A stretch of 64,000 nt of DNA from assembly GCA_963920525.1 (NCBI GenBank), contig OY986437.1, positions 62,629,830 through 62,693,829 on the forward strand, given 5' to 3'. The notes under the pieces are model-generated. The model was not told the origin of the DNA. It saw only the letters and a list, made by a program, of their open reading frames with translations, and ran no database searches. The position numbers and the translations under genes were made by a program. This document shows, piece after piece, positions 52,282 to 63,959 of the stretch. This DNA comes from Dichetophora obliterata. Its lineage: Eukaryota; Arthropoda; Insecta; Diptera; Sciomyzidae. The stretch's first letter is position 1, and every line of letters starts with the position of its first letter.

Positions 52282-53345
52282 TTAATTTTTAATAATGATT
52301 TCGCCACGGCTGGCGCGTACAAAAGGAACATCAATTTTTACAAACTTTTCGCAGCATTTGCGGCCGTATCTCGCCGATAACTTTTCGAATGTTGATTTCC
52401 AGGTGTTCAATTGTTTGCGGTTTATCGACGTAGACAAGTGACTTTACATAACCCCAAAGAAAATAATCCAATGGGGTTAAATCACACGATCTTGGGGGTC
52501 AATTAATTGGGCCATTTCGTGAAATTATTTTTTCGTCAAAAGTTTCTTTGAGTAAATCAATGTAGCGCCCGCTGTGTGGCATGTGGCTCCATCCTGTTGG
52601 AACCACATATCAGCAAGGTTAATGCCAGCTAATTGAGGTACAAAAAACTTCGAATCATGTTCCTATACCGTTCACCATTGACAGTAACATTCTGACCATC
52701 ATCGTTTTTGAAGACATATGGGCCAATGACTACGCCAGCCCATAAAGCGCACCAAACAGTAATTTTCTGTGGATGTAATGGTGTTTCGACAAAAGCTTGT
52801 GGATTCTCCTCACTCCAAATACGACAATTCTGTTTATTAACGAACCCATTCAACCAAAGTGGTCTTCATCGGAAAATAAAATATTCCATGGAAATTCAAA
52901 ATCAATATAATTTTGTGCTTCAGCCCATTTCGCCGAATTGGCGGCGCATACGATGGGCGTTTGGCTTTAACTCTTGCACAAGTTGAATCTTGAAAGGTTT
53001 TAAGCCAAGATCTTTTCGTAAAATCTTCCATAAAGTGGAAGGACACAACTTCAGTTGCTGAGAACGGCGACGAATCGATTGATTAGGATCATATTCAATG
53101 CTTTCCAGTACAGCAGCTACAGATTCTTCAGTGCACAAAGTGCGGCGTCTCACGGGATGCACATTATCAGTAACAGTAAATGTGGTCCGAAAACGATCTA
53201 TTGTTTTTCGAATTAGCAGCTCTGATGGACGATTATGTACGCCATAAAATGGACGAAGTGCACGATAAGTTTGACGAACAGAACCATTATTTTGATTACA
53301 AATTTCCACAATTTGCACGAGTTGCTCTGCTGTAAGTCAATCCAT
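52282..53345 (-). pseudogene. Mariner-family transposase, rosa-like, broken
   Basis: The minus strand holds the N-terminal helix-turn-helix (LVQIVEICNQNNGSVRQTYR, RRRSQQLKLCPSTLWKILRK) and then catalytic blocks: SDEDHFG with the first D, QNCRIWSEENPQ, HPQKITVWCALWAGVVIGPY, and ADMWFQQDGATCHTA with the second D. The remainder to SRGG-like C-terminus at about 52300 is frameshifted. Lesions: TGA two codons after the likely ATG (53345), frameshift around the first DE(D)H motif (about 52865), and several shifts after the second D. The HPQKITVWC and QQDGATCHTA blocks are those of the rosa-type mariners; the D-D spacing could not be measured in the broken part. Confidence 0.8.
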
Positions 53346-53349
53346 AATA

Positions 53350-56040
53350 AAATAAAATAAATCCATAATAAAATGTCAAATTAAACAAAAAGCAACTATA
53401 AGCTGTTAAATATGTGGTCAAATAAAGCAGTGATGCCAACTCAAAGTTGTATCACTCTATAAAAAACACCCTTTATATACATAAAAGCTTCATTTTGAAA
53501 ACTACAGATCTAATTTGAAAACTAGCCAAATTGGAGAAAAACTACGATCTACGTTTGAAAATGAATGAAAGTTTTCATTCCAACCAAAGTAATAATTATA
53601 TCAAAACATTTATAAATTTCTCAAAAACTAAAACTTCAACTTGCTTAACTTGATAGCTCACAAATAAACTTTGATATTCAAAACGTAATCTATGATTGAA
53701 ATTTGAAAAATGTGAAAACTTCGCCCTAAAATACGTAACGTCATCATTAAAATACAATATTCAAAACTTTGAATACACTTAAAATCGGCTGTGGCATTAT
53801 TTGTACTTAAAAATTGTCAAAGAGAAGTTTTTTCCAGTTTTATAATACCTCTCGGAAAATTTTTGATTTAAGTTTGTAAACGAAATGTAGTCGATTCCTA
53901 TGGCCAAAATGTCAATAAACAAAACGTTACAATCTCTATAAAAAACGGCCAATTCTGAGATTAACTACCGTTCTCAGAAAGTTGCAGCTTAGGGCCCTCT
54001 ATTATTTTAATACAAAATCAAAAGAAATATAAAGATTATAGTTTTGTATACTCAAAGAACCAAATTATTAAAAAAAAATCGATTTTGATGTAAAATCAAA
54101 GGGTTCCAAAATAAATAATTAAAGATTGTCCTTTTTCCGTCTGACAAACTATATACCTAACTCAAACTTGACTAGATTTAGATATTTAGATATGTTATAA
54201 AAATCCATTAAATATTTAAAAGCATACAGTTATATAAAAATTTCTACAAAAGCTAAACAAAAGTTTTCAACAATAGTTTCAGCTGCTTGAAAAAAAAATC
54301 TGTTTAATTGCAAAGAAAGGCTTTGTCTTGAATAGACAAAAGAAAAGCATTGTGTCTGCCTTAAAATTTTTCGAGACCTGGCAACTCTTTTCTTTTGTTT
54401 GGTCAAGCCCATTAACTTTTTGTTGCTTCAAATTGGTCAATTACTTTACGCCGCCATCAAAAACATGTCAAAATGATAAATTGTGACAAATGCATTTAAT
54501 ATCACTAGAGAGAATAACAGCAACAACACTAGCAACATAAAAACGACCCTATCAAATGAATATTGCAACAATACCCATTCTATCCTTCAATCATTCAATT
54601 ATTGACGTTAATTTAAAAATAAAAAAATATAAAAATAATTTCATAGTGAATAATTGAATGCAAAAGCGTCACACAATCATCTCACAGCTGCAATAAATGT
54701 AGGGTAAGCATAATTTTACCAATGTATCTTTTGTTGTTGTTGCTGTTGTTGTTGTTTTATGTTAATCGAAGGTGTGTTATTGCAAGCCATAAGAAAAATT
54801 TATTATTACATTGATTAGCATAACAAATGCAACCGTGTCTATTTTTTTTTTAATTTTACATTGACATATATGCAATATAGCTACCAGGGTAACGTTTTGA
54901 AAAATATGCTTACATTAAAATCATAAATTTAATACGAATTAATTCTCTGAGGAGCTATATAAAAACTCAGCAAATTCTTATAGAAAATAGTTATGAAAGT
55001 GTTGTTAGAAACTTTAACTTGTAACATTAATAGTTTTCGCTGTGCATAAATTCCATTTTAGCTTTTATAGAATGAATTGCTAATTGAATGTTATTTTATA
55101 CAACAGCAATTACATGATAATTGCAATTAATTGCTTTTTGATATTGTGTAAAGTGATTTAATGATTGTACAAATTTTGTTTTTTTTTTGCATTAATATTA
55201 TTATTCTTTGTCTTAATTTTATAATTTCATTAAGATTAAAATTTAAATTTTAAGGTTTCTTGATATTTTCTTAAATATTTTTATTCATCGAAATTTTGTT
55301 CTTTCTCTTTTTTTGATTTAAAAAAGGTACAAAGATTCACCTTAATGTTTATATTTCTTTTCTTTGCACCAACTTAATTTTTAGTGGTATGTGCTTCTTT
55401 TTTTAAATTTTATAATATATCTATAATTAAGATTCTATCAGAATTTAATGTTTCAAACTTTATACCTATCTTTATAATAAATGTTATTTTTTATGAAATA
55501 ACATTCTTTAAGATAACTAAAAATTGTATTATTTAAGAATTATAAAATTAAATAGTAATTAAAATTGCCCTCATTAATTTTTTTAAAATAAATTTTAATA
55601 AATTTATTTGTCCCGTAAAATTTTTAAAAATCCCGTCATTTTCATATAAGATTTGCATTTGGCCTGCTTTGCTGGAAAAAAATTTGGCCACACTAATGTA
55701 CATATACAAAATTATTTAAAAATTAAAAGTTTTTAACCCACATTGTGTATTTAATATTTAATCACAGAGATAGGTATGTCCCGAAGTCCCAGTTCGACTT
55801 CGAATGCTCATCGAACTCAAGTTTCGTTGTACAAGCGTCTGGAGAATAGAAGAAAAAAACAAAAAAGTAGATTGAACTTTGAACTGAAACCTCTGATTTA
55901 TATCTATCTCTGTGAAAGATAGAATAGAAATTTTATTTTTTTTAAAAAAAGGGAACTTAAAAATGGCCTGTAATGAAATACAGGCCATATATATATAAAA
56001 AAAACACAAAACGCCAACTCTTCCAATTCATGATACTATA
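53350..56040. other. AT-rich intergenic, nothing recognised
   Basis: No gene is supported. Minor features: GTTGTT microsatellite at about 54728-54760 and AACAGCAACAAC at 54515-54535. The short open frames (54230-54412, 55758-56009) show no similarity I recognise. Confidence 0.45.
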
Positions 56041-56046
56041 ATTATT

Positions 56047-56440
56047 AGGTAGCCTTGACAGCTACCTATTTTCGCAAGAGCTGCAACCATTGAATGTCAA
56101 AATAAGGTTAATAAAATAAAAAGCCAGGGTCTCACACATTGGCCGAATTCAGCGGAGTCAACAGTTGGCAACTGTTTTGTAAAAATTTAAGTGAGAAACC
56201 TTTGCAATTAAATTATTTATTTAATTACATAATAAGAATTTAATTAAACAATTTACTTTTTTTCTGATGTTTAGAGTAAAGACACATTCATAGAAAAACA
56301 TCACTCACTAAGAAGATATTGCTACCATAAGAGTTCACAATAGTTGAATTCGCTGAATGCGGCCAATGTGTGTGACCCATGCTCTCTATTTTGTTTTTTT
56401 TTTCATTCGATGGTTGCAACACGAACTGTCAATCCTACCT
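56047..56440. mobile_element. MITE with ~115-bp inverted arms
   Basis: The ends read AGGTAGCCTTGACAG (56047) and, opposite strand from 56440, AGGTAGGATTGACAG. The arms also share TGCAACCATTGAATG, TCACACATTGGCCG and ATTCAGCG in the same order, around a loop of about 170 bp. Non-coding. No clear target duplication. Confidence 0.78.
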
Positions 56441-56514
56441 TGTGGTTATGTTAATGTGAATGTTATATGGTAGAGATGCGTATTGCGACCTAATAGAGAT
56501 CTATTGTACCTCCT

Positions 56515-58720
56515 CCTCAAGGCTCCGCTAGGTTGGCGGATTACATAATTTCATCCAGACCCAGTTCTTTGATGAATTGGAGTATGTTTTTAGGTTTAAG
56601 GGATGAAATTTGCTTTAGACTCAGCTCATAATTCCCCAGAGTTAGCTTACGCCTGCGAGCCACAGCGTCGCAGTTTGTAAGTAAGTGTATTGGATGGAGT
56701 CTTCTCAGCTTCTTCTCAGAGCAGTTGCTATCGGTTTCGATGCCCAACTTTATCAGGTGATATATAAGTTTGCAGTGTTCTGTAAGGAACCCCATTAGAA
56801 TTCTTAGATTTTGTTTGCCTAAGCTTATACACAATATTGCTCTCCGAGTGCTAAAATCTCTGAGGAGCAATTTGGATTGTCTTAGTTTTGGGAGGCTTTC
56901 CCAAAGGTTTTATCGTTTGTGACTCTACTTCATTCATAGTTCTTATTTTAAATAGTGCTAAGTCATCAGCTTCTTCGTTACTTTGTATTCCTTTGTGTTC
57001 TGGGACCAAGAGTATAGCAACGGTGTTATTATTGCCTAATTCATTGAGTTTGTTAGGCATTTCCATGTTATTCTCGATGATATTTAACAGAAAACTAGTG
57101 CTTTAATTGCTGCTTTGGCTGTCCAACATCACAATTATATCCTGACCTTTGTATTTGCAGTCCAGGTTGAATTATGCACACAGCTGTTTTGCTAGGGTTT
57201 TCGCTTGGAAGATACTGGGTGTTGTCCCCATAGGTTCAGAGTTCTTGGCACTTACACCCCTGCGCCTACACCTCCCAAGTTTTTTTTGAGCCATCCGTAG
57301 ACCATGATATACTATGTGGTTTCCTGACTTGCGATATTATTTCGCTGTCTCACTCTTTTTTGGTACTAAGCTTAATATCGAGATGTTTTCTGAAGTTGCA
57401 CCTTTTCACTAAATCGTCTCTCGGTAAATCGATGTAAGGTATTTCCTTTGCAATATCCTCCTTCTCTACTGCTGATAGTTTAACGCGTCCCCTCTTTAGT
57501 AATGCTAGCAGAGTTCACTGTGCTACTCTCTCTATGAAGAGGTGTAAGGGGGTTAGGTCAAGAATTACTTCTAGTACTGCTGAAGGGCAGGTTCTCATGG
57601 CTCCTGTGATGCATACGCATGCCAGGCTCTGCACCTTTGTTAGCATTTTTCTCATTGTGGATAGCATGGTTCTTCCAAGCCATGCTACTGCACCATAGGT
57701 GAAGATGGGTCTCACCATCATGGTATACATTCAGCGGAGAATTGTTTGGTTGAAACCACCACATCTTTTCCCCGCCAGATTTCTACAAACCATGAGTGCG
57801 CGCGTAGCTTTGTTAATGGTTGCCTCTGCACGTCTTCTCCAGAGAAGTTTTTGATCTTGTATGAGTCCTAGGTACTTCACTTCTCCTTTTAAGGGAATTT
57901 CTGTGCCATCCATTCTCATAGTTCAGATATTTGGCAGGCTTCTTTTGTTTGTAAATGGCACTATGTTAGGTTTTGCTGCGTTGATATTTAATCCCACCGT
58001 TTTGTTTCATTTCTTTGTTACTGACAGTCCTTTCTGTATCAGATCAAAGAACTGTATCCTCGAACTTTCCTCTCGCTATTAAGGCGATGTCGTCTACGTA
58101 ACCCTTACATCTTATGCCATTCTCGGTTTGCTTTGATAGTAGTTCGTCCACAACAAGACTTCACAGCAGTAGAGCAAGGACTCCACCTTGTGGGCAGCCT
58201 TTTGTGGATTTAATTCTTATCGTGGTTGTGCCCACTTTTGTTTCTGCAGTTCTAGTACTAAGCATTTTCATCCATCTGCTGAGCATATCATTTACTCCTT
58301 TTTTGTGTAGTGACTTCCTCACAGCCTCGGAAGAAGTGTCAGAGGCTCCCCCTATGTCTAGAAAAGCACAGAGTACAGTTTCTTTATTTTTAAGAGGCGA
58401 CTAGAAGTTACTAGTCAGCTGGTTTAGAACAGACTATGTGAATCTTCCCGCCTTATATGCGTGCTGAAATGGGTGCATTGGCACTTTCTCCAGAATCTCA
58501 GTTCTTATATAAATATCTATTACCTTTTCCATTGTTTTAAGAACAAATGAGGTAAGGCTAATTGGTCTAAAGGACTTTGGTATCGTGTAGTATTTTTCCT
58601 ACTTTTGGTATGAAGATGACTATGGCCCTTCTCCAGCTTGTGGTTATTGCATCATGTTCAAATTTTCTTAAATCAAACATATGAAGCAATTTGTTCTTCA
58701 TGAAATCGACAAAATGCTGT
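56515..58720 (-). mobile_element. 5'-truncated LINE of jockey superfamily with RNase H
   Basis: Reading the minus strand from 58720 to 56515 one meets reverse transcriptase, a linker with the thumb, an RNase H segment and the C-terminal region, in the order of I/LOA-type LINEs. The upstream endonuclease and ORF1 are absent. It is heavily mutated. Confidence 0.75.
56541..58690 (-). pseudogene. LINE reverse transcriptase-RNase H polyprotein, decayed
   Basis: Recognisable blocks on the minus strand: TSWRRAIVIFIPKVGK (about 58640) and the ISLTSFVLKTMEKVID block (about 58560) from different frames; LDIGGASDTSSEAVRKSLHK (about 58350); TKGCPQGGVLALLLW (about 58200); YVDDIALIARGK, where the family has YADD (about 58090); VKYLGLIQDQKLLW (about 57870); FTYGAVAWLGR (about 57690); PEHKGIQSNEEADDLA of RNase H (about 57000); and a C-terminal FLTEHCKLIYHLIKLGI region (about 56790). 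Frame changes occur at most junctions. The protein would have reverse transcribed the element; this copy cannot. Confidence 0.75.
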
Positions 58721-58724
58721 TAAA

Positions 58725-59335
58725 AATTACAGAAACAAAATTACAAATGAAATGTATCTCTAAAAATTTGATGCCAATATGTGTGGCTTTAAGAACAATT
58801 CGTTTCATGCTAAATGCTATTTTGTGTTAAAGGAAAATGGTGAAGTCTTGCCAAACAAATTTAATTTCCATTGATTTGGAAACCTTTCAAAACTATTAAT
58901 TGCTTAACTATTGATTAAGCACGTATAAAAAAAGTACGTCAACCTTAGATTTTTGTCCTCTATCACATATCCGAAATCAACATATCGGAAAGTGACACTT
59001 AGCTACCTTTTCTTGTTAGTTTAAAAATATTTGTTAGAATTACGTTAAAAAAAGGTAATTAAAGCAATCAAAGCTTTTCCTTTACAAGAATAACAAATAT
59101 ACGGTCCAAGCACAAGTGTTATTAGATTTAACTCACCGCTAATTAGCTTATTCAAAATGCTGCAAAGCGTTATACATGGAAAAACAACTTTTTTTTCTTA
59201 AGCGTGCTTGATTTTTAACTCTTTCCGGAAATTGTTCATTGTAGTTATTTTTAAAGAGCAACAGTCTTCTGTGGAAATGAAAACAAAAACATAGGGCTTC
59301 TTTTAGAAGCAGACCATTGATATGCCAGAGACAAG
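58725..59335. other. Intergenic, nothing recognised
   Basis: AT-rich, no coding or repeat signal apart from short hairpins. Confidence 0.4.
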
Positions 59336-59340
59336 CTCAC

Positions 59341-59624
59341 CTCACTGAGGGATATGCCATCTGTTCCGTACGAGTGTTTATTTGCTTATAAAGACGTACA
59401 ATCTCAATAGGTTTTCCAAATTTGCAAGGACATTGCGGAATATATTGCCTTGGTCTGTTGGGTTCAGCCAAAAGATGCAGCCGCTTGCGTTTTGTGATCA
59501 TGCACTTGTGTCTACTCTGCAGATATTTCCATTCAGCACACATGCCATCCAACAAACACTCGATGTTGCATGTGAATGGTGGCTTATGTTCACAGCAGTC
59601 TGAGCGATATTCAGGTTGCCACAT
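59341..59624 (-). CDS. Candidate host exon: Cys-rich hypothetical protein
   Basis: About 94 residues from ATG at 59624 (after AAATTTAAAT) to a likely splice donor GTGAGC (59340-59335) preceded by CAGTGAG. The protein has eleven or so cysteines in pairs (DCCEH, FTCNIECLL, GMCAE, HKCMI, QCPCKFGKP), many charged residues and balanced composition, unlike the AT-driven chance frames around it. I do not recognise the family. Read past the donor the frame stops at once, which supports splicing. Downstream exons were not found. It could instead be an unrecognised transposon exon; secretion is not indicated as there is no signal peptide. Confidence 0.45.
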
Positions 59625-59639
59625 ATTTAAATTTTGATA

Positions 59640-60450
59640 TTCGAATGGTTTTTTTTTGAGTATAATTGGTCAATTTAATTATAAATTTTTAATTTTGATA
59701 TATTTTATGATTGATGTTTATTGAATTTCTGAAAGTGACTTGTATATAGATTTTTCGTGACTTTTGAAAAACAACACAACAAGTTAGATATGGTGCCATG
59801 TGTTAAAGCAGAATTTTATTTATAGAATGGAAGTTGTTTAAAAAAAACACTTTCTTATAAAGTGGAATTTCACAAGAAACTGAACAGAGTATTATGCTTA
59901 AACTAGAGAAAATTTGAATTTTTTAAGATATGCACGAGAGTTTTTATTTAATATTTAAAAATTGAATTTTTTCAATCATGCCGTACTTCAAAAGTTTAGA
60001 TCTATCCTAATCTATCAGCTGTATAAATCTGATATTCATATCATGTATTTATGATCAAAGTTTTCATGTTAAATGTTCAAAAACCTTGTATAAAGAAGCT
60101 AAGCAAGAGATCGAAATGTTTTAAATAATAAAATATTTAAAAGTAAAGTGTGATAGTAATCGAAATTTCAGTCCGAGAAAGGATTTGGAGTGTAGGATCT
60201 GTAGTTTTCTTTACTATGAAAATTTTATTTAAATCATTTCCGTCATTGAAGTTGAACTATTGAATTTAATATTTTATATCAATATTGGAAAGTCAACCGC
60301 TAAAAGTCAAAAATGATCATGTAAAAGTCGATTTTCGAATTATTTCGACTTCGACTAGCACATCCCTACCTAGTACCAGGAAATGTTTTGATACACGGTT
60401 TCTTTGTCAGAAAATGAAAACAAATGAACATTTCTATAATTTTTCGCTGA
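59640..60450. other. AT-rich intergenic, nothing recognised
   Basis: No gene, RNA or repeat is supported. Confidence 0.4.
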
Positions 60451-60454
60451 AAAC

Positions 60455-62271
60455 TTATTCGAAATGAGTATCCATTTGCCTTCCAGAAACGCCGAAGTTT
60501 TTCAGTGGCCATAAAGTACGCACCTCATGGATGGGGAAATTTGCCACTCCTCGGACGAGTGCGAGCTTTATAGACTTTATATTGGAGTGGTGAGAAAAGC
60601 ATGCCATGGCCTTTAAAATGGACCACACTCCATAGTCCAACGGGTTTAGGTTGGACTGCTAGATGACTATTCAGCCATGAAAATATGATGACGTGGAAAT
60701 GAAATTGTTGAAAGGTCCACGACTTGTTCGCGAACATTATTCATTTAAATGGTTTCACAACGTTCTCTTTAACGTCCGCTTGATACACTTTGGCCGAATT
60801 TTTCACTCCTTTTTTGCAAAAGTAAAGCTAGGTGACCTCCCGTCATAGGCATCATAGAAGCCAAAGGGTGGACGCATTGAACCCTCAGGACAAGTCCAGA
60901 TACTTGTCGTGATGGCACAGCACACAGCACATCGTTCTGTTTGTTGAACGATTCTTCTATGGTGATAATTTTTTCGTCGTAAACAGAAATCGCCAATGAA
61001 AAATTCGGCGTACCGGCGACGCAGCTATTTTGATTTTCGCTTGAAATTGACCTTCAATGCCTCCGTGAGTAGGATCCCAGGGTGCTGATTTTTATTTTCT
61101 GCTAGAAAATTATGGCCCGTTTTACACACTACAATCCAGGGAAAATAATTGCTTAAGCCGCAAGCAGTTTGTTGGTAATTCGCCGCAGCGGGGGGTTGAC
61201 GAAAGTACATTGCTGTATAAAACTTAGTATGCTGTAGGAACAAAAAAAAAATTTCCATAAGAATTACATTGAGATTTTTGACAACGAACAGGCAGCGAAA
61301 TGTTTTTTCGCCAGCTGGTACGCTGTAGAAGCGAAAATTATTGCTTTGTTGCCAAATTTCCATTCGTGAGTGGAGAGTTGAAATATCAAAATTTCGCTGT
61401 CGATTATATGCCCGTACTTTTTGTCATTCAACAATAAAAATTAGCAGTAAGTATGTTTAAGTGTTATTTAACAAATTTATTGTTGCATTTATATAGTTTA
61501 TTAATGTGTAGTCTTGCCTTTTATAGGATATAAAATTGCAGCAATAAAAATATAAGCCTGTCAACCAGAACAGCAAGTGATTTTTCTCCACACAAAAATT
61601 TTGACTCTACACCAAAATTTCGCATGTCCAAAAATTTTCGCTCCTACATCATACTAAGCTTAAGCAATTTTTTGCATCGCATGTGTTACTTTCGCATTTT
61701 GGCAGTGCGTTTCATATTTTTTCTCGCATAAAGCATTAGGTTGTTGTTTCGAAGAAGAATTTTTTGTTATATAATGTATTTCATGCTTGATTATTGTTAG
61801 TTATTTAATGTTTTTGAAATTTAATGTTTAAGAACTCATTATCAGTTGTATTGAAGTCAAAAACCTGTTTTATATTTTTGTTCTTGATTACTAGCAAATA
61901 AATGCATAGCTGAAAACGTCAAAAATTGCCAGCAATTAATTGCTTACGAATTGCTCATGTAGAAGCCCTCGGCAAATTTAAAAGGAAACGTTTTCCCTTG
62001 AATTGCCGTGCGTAAAACGGGATTTTCTGTTTGCGCAGCGGATAACGTCGAATTTGGTTCTGTACGGCTTTGATGGCTTGTGCTGTTTTCACAGGGCGCA
62101 GATTGCCGGACTTCGGACGTTCGATTAAATTGCTGGTTTCCTTGAATATCTTCACCGTATGTTACACAAAAATTGGCGTAGATTTAGTATCCGAAAGATT
62201 TTACCTTTTTGGTAGCCGCATTTTTGCAAGCCAATTACAACAACATGACTTTCTTACGAGTCCAACTCCAT
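60455..62271 (-). pseudogene. Tc1/mariner-type transposase split by an insertion
   Basis: Minus strand, ATG at 62271 (MELDS). The N-terminal part (to about 61960) contains KIFKETSNLIERPKSGNLRP and QAIKAVQNQIRRYPLRKQKI, the paired-type DNA-binding region. After about 850 bp of unrelated sequence the coding resumes with LLTEALKV (about 61070), then DEKIITIEESFNKQNDVLCAV (first D, about 60970), FANKSWTFQQ (about 60720), LDYGVWSILKAMAC (about 60625) and the C-terminal block GRQMDTHFE (60458). Frameshifts and stops occur in the catalytic part, and the QQD region is damaged. It is not functional. Confidence 0.78.
61100..61950. mobile_element. Non-coding insertion inside the Tc1/mariner gene
   Basis: This segment interrupts the transposase. 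It carries GGAGAGTTGAAATATCAAAATTTCGCTGTC (split here as GGAGAGTTGAAATATC and AAAATTTCGCTGTC) at 61374-61403, closely matching 6149-6178. Phrases such as AAATTTCGC and AATTGCTTA recur inverted towards both ends, suggesting a MITE. Ends are approximate. Confidence 0.5.
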
Positions 62272-62274
62272 GAT

Positions 62275-63460
62275 GATAAGCAAATAAGACCGAAAACTTG
62301 TAGCGCGCTTATGTAGCATAAATGCCATTTGTCAAATAGCCATCAACTCAAAGTGGATGCATTCAATGATTATCGAGAACGATTTTGTTTAATTCGTGTA
62401 TGAAAACATTTGCAACTACAAGGTATAAACAGTTTTCCAAGATTTTGTATGCGATATGAGTAATTTTCTGTGTATATTTTATTTTTAGATATAAGATCAT
62501 ACTTTTCATACTTTAATTTTAAAAATGTCATATTTAACTCATATAATACTTTTAAAAATGTTGGCTTTGTGGTTGTAATCTAAAGTTAGTGTCAAACTTC
62601 TGCAGAATTCCTTCTTTATTTGTCCTCATAAAATTTTACAACTTACTTTGACTTCTTTTTAGTTTGTTACTAATTTTTTATTTTTCTATGTTTTACATTA
62701 GTTTTCATGTCTCTAAATAATAAAAATAGATGAAACCAAATATAATGAGGCATGATTTAAAAACAACAGTTTTCAAGGTAAATAAATCGTTTCTATTAGC
62801 ACATGTCAAATAAGGCTTAACCTGAACAGTTGTTACTAAATTCTTCCTACTTGTACTCATAAATTTTTGTTCGAAATTCAACTCGAGGTAAAAATAATTT
62901 GTTTTAAATGCACTTACAAGATAAGCTTATGAAAAAATATATAGTTTGACAAAATTGACTTAATCAACATAAGATTACACACAAAAAAAAATAGTATTTT
63001 TACAATATTTTCATTAGAGGAATGTATCGCTTTAAAATGCAAACGGAAGCGCTAAGCTTTGAAGACTCATCTGATTTCTATGAATATTATTCCAATAAAT
63101 TTTATTGTTTATTTTTGTTTTTTTTCAAGAGACTTTGACGTTAATGATGATGATGTGAGGAACTTCAAGTCAATACAAATTGTTTCTCAGACATAAATTT
63201 AACTATTTGAGGGTCAATTGCAGCAGCTGTAAAGGCTGTATTTCGAGAACAGCCTGATTGAATTGACAGACTTGCAAATTTCGCGATTGCTTTAATATTT
63301 GTTCAATAATTCTTGGAGTTAATGAAATTTGAGTAAGATGGAAGAGATAACGGAAGTCATTTTTGCACATTATTATCAAAAGAGTCTTAGGTAAGTGATA
63401 TCGAGTAAGAGTGCTTCGATTTTTTTTTTGTACTTAACTGAATTCTACTTAATTCAACTG
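62275..63460. other. AT-rich intergenic, nothing recognised
   Basis: No coding or RNA signal up to the tRNA-like unit at 63463. Confidence 0.4.
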
Positions 63461-63462
63461 GC

Positions 63463-63534
63463 GGCCTCGATAGTCTAGTGGTAGCGCGCTTGACTGTCGC
63501 TCAGAGGTCTCAGGTTCGAATTCTAGCCGGGCCA
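63463..63534 (+). tRNA. tRNA-like sequence, GTC anticodon position
   Basis: 72 nt. A box TAGTCTAGTGG (63471-63481) and B box GGTTCGAATTC (63513-63523). The acceptor helix GGCCTCG pairs with CCGGGCC with one C-C mismatch. The anticodon stem (TTGA/TCAG) has a 7-base loop CTGTCGC, placing GTC at the anticodon, as in tRNA-Asp. The T stem is weak (wobbles and one mismatch). The lack of strong stems and the context below make it more likely the head of a tRNA-derived SINE than a working tRNA gene. Confidence 0.5.
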
Positions 63535-63843
63535 TGGTCCTACGCTTTAACCTTTCTTTCCTTATTTCTAATCAAAAGCAACTTTAAGACACATCAATTT
63601 ACGACGAAAAGTTGTAGTTGGTGGTGGTAGGAAAGTTTGTGAAGCGGAACGCTTAGTAACTTGATTTGACTGAGGTCAAGGCAGCATAACACTTGCTTCA
63701 GATTTAATATCACATGTTTCTACAGCTTCTGCCACATTAAAACATCCTAAACAAAAGTTCCACTTGATTACTCCCTTCTTCCATTCTGTGGTATCACAAC
63801 GGACCAATAATTTGGTCTAAGTGGGCTGGTCTAACCTAACCTA
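63463..63843 (+). mobile_element. Probable tRNA-derived SINE
   Basis: The tRNA-like head is followed by an unrelated non-coding body of about 290 bp and a tail GGTCTAACCTAACCTAA (63827-63843). Head, body and short-repeat tail are the usual SINE plan, and CTAACCTAACC tails are known from insect elements. No target duplication was seen, so the limits are provisional. Confidence 0.5.
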
Positions 63844-63959
63844 AAGCCCGTATGATACTTCATTGTTTTGCCATATTTTTATTAATTGACAATGAAACTA
63901 GAGCAGTTGAAAAAGTGCTAAAGCTTAAATGCAAGAAGTGTGAGTGTGTACGCATATAG

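Noticed and set aside
51035..53475. A single mariner spanning both the GTTAAAGGGTG at 51042 and the CACCCTTTA at 53467
   Set aside because: Only about nine bases match in inverted orientation and the intervening sequence includes a hAT terminus and transposase; not enough to define ends.
58114..58404. Plus-strand Ser/Leu-rich frame
   Set aside because: It is antisense to the reverse transcriptase block (KGCPQGG, LDIGGAS) of the minus-strand LINE.
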